Shown here: piece by piece, positions 56,578-64,000 of the stretch
Layout: each line of letters opens with the position of its first letter
How positions within the stretch are numbered: the first letter of the stretch is position 1
Source of the DNA: Spirogloea muscicola
Taxonomy: Eukaryota > Streptophyta > Zygnematophyceae > Spirogloeales > Spirogloeaceae
Reading direction: 5' to 3'
DNA length: 64,000 nt
Assembly: GCA_009602725.1 (NCBI GenBank)
Contig: WELB01000002.1
Coordinates: forward strand, 132,021 to 196,020
The notes under the pieces: generated by a model
What the model was told of the DNA's origin: nothing
The model's database searches: none
The model's input: the letters and a program-made list of their open reading frames with translations, nothing else
Position numbers and translations under genes: made by a program

Positions 56578-57529
56578 AAGAAGAAGAAGGGCTCGCCCAT
56601 TGAGAATATGGGCTGGAACAGCCAGCCCAAAAAAGAATGAACAGAGTACAAGAAGAGGGGGGGGGAAGCCAGGCGAAGCCCTAAGGCGAAGCAGCAGAAA
56701 TGACAAGCACACAAGAAAAAACAAAGCAGCTACTAACCACTCAGTAACCCCTGCTAAGCAGGCGCAGGTCGGAGAGGCTATGCTCCTGGAAGTATGTCCC
56801 CTGGCCAGAGCCAGAGGCAGCAGCAAGGGCTCGGCCAGCACGCAGGTGCAGCGCACGGGCCATGGACCTCTGCAGCGAGACGGCCAGGCGCATGCGATAC
56901 ACCTGGGCCAACGACCCGGCGGCGGGGAAGTCCACCGGCTCCCCATGGAAGCGGCGGGCAACGGCGTGACGAGCAAGTTGGTGGAGCAGTTCGAGCCACC
57001 GAGCACCCAACGCCCCATGGGTGTCGATAGCCAGAGGGAAGAACGCGTCGGCTGGCGGATGGTCGGCGTACTTGGTCACCTTTGCGCGAGCGGCGCCTTC
57101 GACCGCATACCCAGCCTGGGTGGCACACTGGACTGGGTGGGAGCGGTCGAAGGCGTCGGTGGTCACCACGTCCAGGAGAAGACGTGGCCCGCCGGCCTGT
57201 GGGGTGGCCACCAGGTCGACTCGCCGGCCGTGGACACCGTCGGCCCTCTCCTGTAGCGGCATGACGCCGGAGTGCTCCGCAGCCACCGAGAAGCCCGCCT
57301 CCGCCAGGATGCCATGCATGGCATCGCGGAGGCGGTCGTGGGCCGCCGTCCGCTCGCCGCCGTGAGCGCAGCGCAGGACGTGGGCGGCTAGCTCCCCAGA
57401 CTCGGCCCCTCGCTCGCCGCATGCACATTGTCGCACGCCCTGGAGACAAGGAGGCGGCAAGCCCAGGAGCCTGTGGACTGCAGTACGGAAGACCTCATCG
57501 AGAAGCGTGAGGGCGTCGGTGAGGGCGTC
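56578..57529 (-). mobile_element. L5: LINE C-terminal fragment with 3' tail
   Basis: Reading leftwards: DEVFRTAVHRLLGLPPP (from about 57520), zinc finger (CACGERGAESGELAAHVLRC), core (RRVDLVATPQAGGPRLLLDV), C-terminus to the stop at 56741, then a 3' UTR ending in a stem-loop tail (type a, hairpin 56610-56628). Essentially open for 240 codons from 57460. Closest to L1. Confidence 0.85.
56741..57460 (-). pseudogene. L5 endonuclease ORF fragment
   Basis: About 240 codons. CCHC finger, then RTAAHDRLRDAMHGILAEAG, the PD-like VDLV and the LLDVVTTDAFDR block, VYRMRLAVSLQRSMARALHL and the C-terminal DLRLLSRGY. In L1 the same protein is broken by shifts, so L5 is the best-preserved copy of this domain here. 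The RT half is missing, so it is a 5'-truncated copy. Confidence 0.82.
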
Positions 57530-58126
57530 TTAGGCCCCTTCGAACCTTTGTCAATTCGTTTGGGCTGGCTTTTCGCAGCCCTTGCCCCCATTGGGAGTAC
57601 CACTTCTTCTCCTGGCTACCCTGGCCAGGGGCCGACGCGGCGAGAGATGCCCCGGCGCGGTGGAAGAAAGGGCTCGCCCATTGAGGATAGGGGCTGGACA
57701 AGCCAGCCCAAAAAAGAATGAACAAAGAACGAGAAGGGGGCCAGAGGAAGCCAGAGGAAGCGCTAAGAAACCAAAGCAGACAACAGCGGTGGAGCACGCC
57801 CGAGCGAGCGAGGCAAGGAGGCACCTTCTGATGTTGAGCTGCTCAACGCTCTTAGCTGCTCAACTCTGTTCATTCTTTTTCGGGCTGGTTGTTCCAGCCC
57901 CTATTCTCAATGGGCGAGCACTTTCTTCTTAGGCCCCTTCGAACCTTTGTCAATTCTTTTGGGCTGGCTTTTCGCAGCCCTTGCCCCCATTGGGAGTACC
58001 ACTTCTTCTGATGGCCAGACGGCCTGGGCGCGGCAGCAGGAGGAGCAGAAGAAGTGGCACTCCCAATGGGGGCAAGGGCTGCGAAAAGCCAGTCCAAAAA
58101 GAATTCACAAAGGTTCAGAGGGGCCT
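57530..58126. repeat. Cluster of five LINE 3' tails in both orientations
   Basis: Tails at about 57530-57612 (+, type b), 57665-57740 (-, type a), 57850-57931 (+, type a), 57932-58014 (+, type b) and 58040-58126 (-, type b). Each has the GGGCTG(G)...(C)CAGCCC stem and a TTCTTC-type terminal run. No LINE coding part accompanies them. Confidence 0.85.
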
Positions 58127-60120
58127 AAATGCGGTGAGCAGCAGGGGAGCAGGGCCACCTCCCCCCCGATGCCCTTCACACGGGTGGCGCAGGGCGCGGA
58201 CGGGCCAGCTGCTGTTCACCTGCAGCCTGCGGTGGCCCGGGAGGTCGCCAAGCGCGTCACCGCCCAGCACCTCGCTGCTGCTCTCATGCGCACGCCACCG
58301 CTGTCGCTGGCTGATGTGGGGCTCTCTGAGGCACTTCTTCAGCAGCACCTTGCGGGCGTGATGGAGGACGACGGGGTGCTGCACCCCCCAAGGCCGCGCG
58401 GGGGGCAGACCCCCCCATTGTCCCAGCACACACGGGGCTTCCCAGAGGGCCCCTGCATGTCGCTTCAATCTGAGCCTGCACCCATTGACTGTCCTGGCGT
58501 GGGGGAAGTTGATGTGCTGCCTGCACCAGCTGCTGCGGCATCCCTGGGCGCGGAGCCGGCGGCAGTGGCGCAGCGGCAAGCTCCAAGCACCCGTGTCTTG
58601 CGGGCTGGCCATGCAGGGGGGAGCCCGTCCCTTCCCAAGCGGCGGGTGGCAAGCGTGTGGGGGTCATCCCCAACGTGGCACTCGTGGACAACCAGCACAA
58701 GTCCATCACCTTGAACGGCAAAGGCGCCATGGCGGGTGATGCTGGACACAGGCGCGCACACGGTGCTGCTGGGCCGCAGCATGGTGCGGCTGCTGGGACT
58801 GCGGGCGCATGACCTGCAACCGATCACCCATCGCGATCAAGACAGCGACGGGAGGCGTCTTGGCGGGCCTTCGGCAGACGCGGGAGCCGATCTGTATTAC
58901 CCCTCAACCATGGCGGTGCTGACGAGGTCAGCCAGCGCCTCCGCTGCCTGGTGACGGAGGCCACAACCTACGAAGTCTTGCTGGGGACGGAATCTTGTAT
59001 CCTTGCGGCACGAGTGTGGACCTCCGGGAGGAACGGGGAGCTACCGCCCGGGGTGCGCATACGGGGAAGGCCCCGCAAGGTGGAGTTTCTGCTGCAATTG
59101 GTGGCGGCAGCAGATGCAGAGGCAGGCTTCGCCTGCCACGGCGGAGCGGCATGGGTGGGCAGCAATCTGCTGTCCATGCCGCAGGAGGAGGCGGCTACCA
59201 GGCCCCTGGCGGCCATGCGGCAGGGGGCTGCTGTCGCTGGCCACGGGGCCACGGTGCATGCGGGGCAGGCGGAGGAGCTGGTGACCGCGCGTGGGGGCAG
59301 CTGTCCTTGGTGGCGCAGGAGCTGCCAGCGTGCCCGCCGGAGGTAGTGCAGCTGCACGGGGAGCCGCCGGTGGACAGCACAGTCATCGAACGGGCGATCC
59401 CAGACAGTGTGGTCGTCCTAGTGGAGTTCTTTGGCGGCATCGCGACCGGGCTGGCAGCGGTGCTGGCCAAAGGCGTGCATGTAAAGCGGTGTGTGTATGT
59501 TGACCCTGATCCGGTGGCTCAGGCGGCAGCAGCGCACCACATCCGGTCGCTGTTGGACCAGTACCTGGAGCTGCTGACCCGGGAGGCCACCAAGGGGTAT
59601 CTCACCACCCTGCAGGCCGACATCCAGCTGGTGGGCCCACAGCACCTGGGGCGGCTGGGGCAAGTGGACCTCGTGGTGGCAGAGGCTAGGAGTGCCAGGG
59701 GCACTCCAGCGCTGGCAAAGGCCGCGGGTTGGCAACCCATCGCACACAGCTCTTTTTGGAGCTGGAGCGGGTCTTGGCGCTGCTGCAGGGGAGGCAGGAG
59801 ATACCACTGGCATATGTGCGGGAGAACATGGATGTGGGGGAGGAGCTGTTGGAGGAGGAGTGGAAGCAGTTCTTGGAGCTGCTGGAGAAGCACAGCGCGA
59901 CTTTTGCATTTAATGTGGCGGAGCTGGGCACCTGCAAGCGTGCGGACATGGCGATTGAGCTGACCATTGAGGAGCCGGTGTATCGCAAGGAGGCATTGGC
60001 TCAGCCTGGTGGAGTGCGCTCTCCTGCAGGCGTGCTGCGAGGAGTAGCGGTCCGTCTTGGTTACCTCCAGGGAGAAAGCGAATTACCGCCTGCGCTACAG
60101 CATGGGCGTGGAGGTAGTAG
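58127..60120 (+). mobile_element. Gypsy-type element fragment with a cytosine methyltransferase domain
   Basis: Order: pre-protease region (VAREVAKRVTAQHLAAAL, about 58230-58290), aspartic protease (LDTGAHTVLL, about 58741-58770), linker, DNMT-like domain (about 59390-59700), then the region that normally leads into RT (LLEKHSATFAFNVAELG, IELTIEEPVYRK, about 59875-59990). A methyltransferase between protease and RT is not part of ordinary gypsy elements. Old and broken, with several breaks; RT, RNase H and integrase are not seen and no LTR was found. Confidence 0.7.
59390..59700 (+). pseudogene. DNMT-like cytosine-C5 methyltransferase domain in the retroelement
   Basis: VLVEFFGGIATGLAAVL matches the AdoMet-binding motif I of DNMT3-type enzymes (LFDGIATGL). 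It is followed at the expected spacing by a Val-Asp acidic turn (YVDPDPVAQAAAAHHI), a DIQLVGPQHL segment resembling the GDVR...I block, and QVDLVVA at the motif IV position. The domain is incomplete. If active in the ancestor, it could have methylated the element's DNA. Assigned by motif recognition only; a more distant methyltransferase class is possible. Confidence 0.65.
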
Positions 60121-60185
60121 TCGCCCATGCCGTCTGGCCATCCCGGCGTCTACCACCTCCACGCCCATGGCGAAGCGCAGGCGGT
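60086..60185. repeat. Inverted repeat of a gag C-terminal segment
   Basis: 60086-60120 and 60151-60185 are nearly reverse complementary (GGCGTGGAGGTAGTAG and its inverse). Both encode RLRYSMGVEVV or RLRFAMGVEVV on their own strand, so two gag ends meet tail to tail. Confidence 0.8.
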
Positions 60186-60606
60186 GATCTGCCTCCTCAT
60201 CGTCCCTCCTCCTCCGGTCTGTCTGCGCCACCATGGCGCTGGCTGCCAGCATGGCCCGCAACTCAGCAATATCTGCCTTGACCAGCTCCAGCTTGGTGCG
60301 CGACGAGCTGGCCTGAGCAGCGGCTGGCGCCTGCCTATCCCTCCCATGTGCGACTGCCGCAGCCAAGATCTTGGCAGCTCGAGGCGCCACATGCGCCTGC
60401 AGGTGCGCCGGCCGTTGCTCAGGATGGAGGGTCCAGCACGCGTCCGCACCATGACCAGTCCTGCCGCAGTGCGCGCACCGCATGCTGCCCCCGTGTGGGC
60501 AATCCCGCTGGACATGTCCTAGCTGGTTGCATGTGAAGCAGCGGATGGCGCCAGCCGGCCCGGCTGGCACGATCACCGCAGAAGTGTTCTGTTTGGCATT
60601 ATTCAA
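60130..60606 (-). pseudogene. Gag nucleocapsid fragment with two zinc knuckles
   Basis: Reading leftwards: CFTCNQLGHVQRDC and CAHCGRTGHGADAC (about 60545-60425), then a charged helix (LELVKADIAELRAML) and DDEEADHRLRFAMGVEVVDA. CX2CX4HX4C knuckles bind element RNA. Probably from the same family as the methyltransferase-bearing fragment, in opposite orientation. Confidence 0.72.
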
Positions 60607-60905
60607 TAACTATGTCTTTTTATGTCCGCGCAAGATTTATCCCCTGAGTTATTGCCTGAGTTATCATAACCCTGTCCTTAGCCGCGCACTGATGTTCTCG
60701 GGGTGGTAGTCTGCATTGCCATAAATTTCCAACACTGCAGCAGGGCGAGTGAGCAAGGGGCTATTGGAGCAATGTAGGCTCCTGTTATGAGACTGTACCG
60801 ACCTTGCAGGTTAAGTCTCCACCTCTGAAGTGTCGCGCATGATCATTGCTCTTGCTCGGATAAATTAGCCAAGGGAGAAATAGCTGCTAACGAGCATTTA
60901 CTAAA
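60607..60905. other. 3' flank of the receptor kinase gene
   Basis: AT-richer than the repeats to the left. It should hold the 3' UTR and polyadenylation site of the minus-strand gene. I see no clear AATAAA there and no repeat similarity. Confidence 0.5.
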
Positions 60906-61306
60906 TCAAGTAGTGGCCACGAGTTTGTTAGGAAGGGTCGACCCAGCACCAAATGCTCGCAAATTTTGGAGCATTTCAACTACGTCAGCCATCGTTGGCC
61001 TTTGACTTGGAGTATAGGAGCAGCAAAACAGCCCTGCCTTCAGGGCTCCATTGAGCTCGTCCACTTTCTGGGGGGCGAATGGGGCCAGCGCCATATCTAC
61101 GCACTCCAAAGGATTCTTATTGCGAAGGCAAGATCGCACCCAGCTAGTTAAATTGCCCCCAGTTGCAGTTTCAGTCTGAAAGAAAGGGTCAACGGGCCGC
61201 TTGCCAGTGACAGTCTCCAAAAGCATGATTCCAAAGCTGAAAACATCGCTACGCTCATTCAGTTGACCGAGCTCAGCATAGTCTGGCGCTAGGTAGCCAA
61301 TTGTGC
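60906..61306 (-). CDS. RLK exon: kinase C-lobe and stop
   Basis: 401 nt from CCGCAG. GTIGYLAPDYAELG, SDVFSFGIMLLETVTGKRPV, RPTMADVVEMLQNL; the stop codon is at 60908-60906. Confidence 0.93.
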
Positions 61307-64000
61307 CTGCGGGTTTGCAGCAATGTAACGCTGATAGGATGAGTAGCAATATGGATGACTCCTCAGTACTGCAAGGCGATGATAATTAGATTTCTAGATA
61401 CAGCATACATCAGCAGATCAAGTGAGCAGCTCATGCCTCTTGCTTGCGTGATGCCAGGAGGAGGCCTATAACACAGCACAAGCATAGTGCTCAATTCATC
61501 ACCTGCGGCCATGGTTGACAAGTGCGTATCATGTGCCTGCAGAATCCGTGCAAGCCCAAAATCCGCCACAATACCTTGACCGTGCTCATCCAACAAGATG
61601 TTGCTTGGCTTGACGTCCCTATGCACCACTCGAGGGTTGCATTCATGATGCAGGTACTTGAGGCCAAGTGCCGCACCCAGCATGACATTCATCCGTGCAG
61701 ACCAGTGATCAAAGCCCTCTGGTTTTAAGGGCATAGCCTTTCCCTCGTGCACCAGTTGTTCAAGGTTCCCGCCAGGCAAGAAAGGATAGATGAGCAGCAT
61801 GTCCACGTGGCTGTCCTTGGGGACGTACCAGCCCCGAAGCGGGACCAGGTTCCGATGGTTGATGCGACTCAGTATTTCCACCTCAGCTTGTACCTCTCTC
61901 ATTCCTTGCTTGCTGTCTGGCGCTAACCTCTTCACTGCATACATTTGGCCGTCCTTCATCTGCGCACTGCTCAGCTCACCTTGATCTCTTAGAATGGACC
62001 AACCTCAGAGCATGAAACGACCAAGACACAAGAAACAAGGGGAAAAACAGCTGCAAGCAAGGCGGGCATGATGGTACAGGTTGAGAAGCAGGTATGCTAC
62101 CCTCACGTACGTACCCATAGACTTTGCCGAAACCCCCTGTACCAATTATGTGATTGTCATTGAAGTTATCAGTTGCAGCCATGAGCTCCTCAAATGTGAA
62201 GGGACCGTGGAGTCTATCCTTAGTGCTGGACATCTCAGAGCAGAAGCTCTCAATGCTCCGCTCCTTGTCAGTCATAGTCTTGTCCTTCCTAAGAGCTAAG
62301 CAACAGAGCAGGAGAAAGCCCAACAACAGGAGGAGAAGGAGGGCAACAGCCCCAATGACAATGCCGGCAATCGCTCCCCCTGATAAGCTCGACGACTTGT
62401 GCTTTGCAGGTGGTGGGGAGGGAGGAAGAGAGCGAGGTGGGGGAGCTGTCTTGCAGGCCAGATAAGGGCCGCCACATAAGGCTGCATTTCCAGAAAAGGA
62501 GCTGCTGTTGTATTGACCGATAGAACCGCCAGGAATGGACCCACTGAGGTTGTTGTTGGAGACATTGAAGAAAAGAGTGAGATTCAAGTTGGCAAAGGAC
62601 GCCGGGATGCTGCCATTGAGTCTATTGCTCGAAAGGTCGAGATAGGTCAGCGCCGTTAGATTGCCAATGCCATCTGGAATAGGCCCGCTGAACGAGTTGT
62701 TTGCAGCCGAAAAGGCAACGAGCTTGCTCAAATCTCCAATCTCAGAGGGGAGGCTGCCCGTTAGGTGGTTGCTGGAGATGTCAAAATACTGAACATTCTG
62801 CAGATTCCGGATGCTTGCAGGTACTCCTCCAGTAAAGTTGTTATGATTAAGGAAGATAGTCAATGCGCTGCTCAGGTTGCCAAGCCACTCTGGAAATGGA
62901 CCAGAAAATTCGTTGCTTTCAATTATTAGCACTTGCAGATTCTCAAAGTTGGAGAAGGTTGACGGAATTGGGCCAGAAAGGTTGTTGCCAGCAAACCAGA
63001 GCTGGGTCAGCAGCACAAGTCTCCCCAACTCGGACGGCAGCTGGCCACTTAACCTGCCAAAATCAGCCGTGTGAGCTGCAAACTGTCAGTGGGCTGCAGC
63101 TTGTCCGCAAACCATGTGTCTCCAGGCAAGGGATGGGGGATGGCTACACCACAGGGATGGCTGCAATCACATTTCAGCACCTGTTGAGGCTCAGGTCCAG
63201 GTTGATCATTCCCCTGCAATCAGCAAGCTCTGGTGGCACTCCACCCTCCAAGCTGACACCAAGTGAGCATTTCAGCGGGGTCAACAAGGACCTATCAAGT
63301 CGAACTAACATGGAGTGCAGACAGAAAAGCAGGGATACTATCAATGGCCTGCCACTCCAGGTTTGACGGCAATTCACAGAAAAGAAAACATGGACATCTG
63401 CAGTCACACATTGTAAATCCTTGGGCCCGGGACCTTTCGTCTCTATTACCTGTTGTTTCTTGCAACAAAATTGAACAGATTAGGCAGCTCCCCAAGCTCT
63501 CGCGGTATTTCGCCAACCAAGCTGCAGATGCAAATGCAGAGTGCCACCTCATTGGGCATAAGTCCTTGAGAAATATCTTGGCTACGATGCAGACCAGGAA
63601 AGAGTCCTAGACGGCCTAAGTAAGAGCTTCTATGAAGCTACTTGAAGATGCTTTGATTTTGGAAGATGGAATCATGCTGACCAGTAAAATAACAGACATG
63701 GGCAGCAGGGAAGATCCTCACAAGTTGGAACTCAGGCTCAGGAACTGGAGCTTTTTGCACTTGCTTAAGTGCTTTGGAATTGGGCCAGATAGACTGTGAG
63801 CGAAGGGGCAAAGTTTGTAAGAAATAAAGCACCAACATTGTAGTGGCTGCTAGAATGCTGATGTATTCTCAAATTACTCAGGGAACCATGATCAGTCAAA
63901 TCCAAGGTCCAGTACTTCTACAAGCGAGTCAGGGGGAGAGCCCACTTGTTGACTTGCAAGAAGAGACGTGTCAAGTTGGCCAAGTCGCCATACGAGGGAG
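60906..64000 (-). CDS. LRR receptor-like kinase gene (5' end outside the window)
   Basis: Membrane receptor kinase of the plant RLK/Pelle family. Visible exons, in order: 64000-63946 (partial), 63793-63722, 63521-63450, 63252-63181, 63053-62111, 61959-61503 and 61306-60906; all introns are GT-AG. The first four each encode one 24-residue LRR. The fifth carries seven more repeats (NLSGPIP type), a Pro-rich juxtamembrane, one transmembrane helix (GGAIAGIVIGAVALLLLLLL) and the start of the kinase. Kinase marks: GTGGFGKVY loop, YAVKRL lysine, HRDVKPSN, DFG, and APD in place of the usual APE. Being HRD-positive and DFG-positive, it is probably catalytically competent. The ligand is unknown. No transposon interrupts it, and its base composition is less GC-rich than the repeats. 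The signal peptide and N-terminal cap lie beyond 64000. Confidence 0.93.
61503..61959 (-). CDS. RLK exon: kinase N-lobe to activation loop
   Basis: 457 nt between GCGCAG and GTGATG. Lysine (AVKRL), alpha-C Glu (EVEILSRINHRNLV), HRDVKPSNILLDE and VADFGLARIL. Ends inside the activation loop (MAAG). Confidence 0.93.
62111..63053 (-). CDS. RLK exon: LRRs, transmembrane helix, start of kinase
   Basis: 943 nt from the acceptor TTGGCAG to TAC/GTACGT. Seven LRRs, the cap SFSGNAALCGGPYLAC, a Pro-rich segment, the TM helix, then FTFEELMAATDNFNDNHIIG and the Gly-rich loop. No start codon is needed inside this exon. Confidence 0.93.
63181..63252 (-). CDS. RLK exon, one LRR (72 nt)
   Basis: Preceded by GTCAG and followed by GTGCTG. 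Encodes LEGGVPPELADCRGMINLDL then SLN, phase 2. Confidence 0.9.
63450..63521 (-). CDS. RLK exon, one LRR (72 nt)
   Basis: Preceded by CTGCAG and followed by GTAATA. Encodes LVGEIPRELGELPNLFNFVA then RNN, phase 2. Confidence 0.9.
63722..63793 (-). CDS. RLK exon, one LRR (72 nt)
   Basis: Preceded by CACAG and followed by GTGAGG. Encodes LSGPIPKHLSKCKKLQFLSL then SSN, with split codons at both ends (phase 2). Confidence 0.88.
63946..64000 (-). CDS. RLK exon (LRR), partial at window edge
   Basis: Encodes PSYGDLANLTRLFLQVN and ends AA/GTGGGC in phase 2. If it is a 72-nt exon like the next three it starts at 64017. Confidence 0.82.

Noticed and set aside
63295-63552. Open frames over 63174-63610 as separate small genes
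   Set aside because: They cross the splice sites of the 72-nt LRR exons. The exon model explains the region with consistent phase and GT-AG borders.
1-64000. CRISPR arrays, bacterial operons or prophage
   Set aside because: No direct-repeat/spacer pattern and no bacterial gene order. Introns, chromodomains and a receptor kinase show eukaryotic DNA.

Overview
The window is a eukaryotic, plant-lineage repeat desert with one clear host gene at its right edge. A streptophyte (charophyte-type) green alga fits best. Four things point that way: a plant-style LRR receptor-like kinase built from 72-nt phase-2 LRR exons, Ty3/gypsy chromoviruses primed by plant-type initiator-Met tRNA, LINEs with a restriction-like endonuclease, and a gypsy-type fragment carrying a cytosine methyltransferase domain (from memory, such capture has been reported in charophytes and dinoflagellates). 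The species cannot be proved from the sequence.

Layout. (1) 1-6732: E1, a young + strand chromovirus whose two LTRs differ at 1 of 222 comparable bases. It sits in the gag region of a minus-strand element (M1, 6733-8009). (2) 8010-18954: minus-strand element M (LTR family B), interrupted by P2 (9695-13138, duplication TACAA) and by a solo LTR of family C (14870-15580, duplication ATCTT). (3) 18955-28249: mosaic of gypsy pieces and LTRs of families A, C, D, E and G, including an E LTR inside an A LTR (duplication GCCCA) and a G LTR inside an E LTR. (4) 28250-33650: LINE L1 (29600-32558) with unassigned flanks. (5) 33651-53646: one old + strand element, P4, split by four insertions. These are a solo LTR E (CACGC) that itself holds the full-length element M3 (GCCCT), the full-length element P5 (ACTCG) holding a solo LTR A (ATGCA), another solo LTR A, and a minus-strand solo LTR E (CAAGT). 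(6) 53650-58126: the leader of a further element (P6), then four LINE C-terminal fragments and a cluster of LINE 3' tails. (7) 58127-60606: the methyltransferase-bearing gypsy-type fragment and an inverted gag piece. (8) 60906-64000: an LRR receptor-like kinase on the minus strand, whose 5' exons run off the window.

Because most insertions keep perfect 5-bp duplications, their order can be read directly. By-eye LTR divergence gives E1 (<1%) younger than M3 (2-3%), younger than P5 (about 4%), younger than the hosts M and P4.

Two recurring RNA-level signals stand out. All LTR families carry a covarying U5 stem-loop. A splice-donor-like site in U5, together with a branch/acceptor-like site 15-20 nt before the gag ATG, suggests a leader intron that would contain the primer-binding site. 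The receptor kinase is the only host gene I can support.
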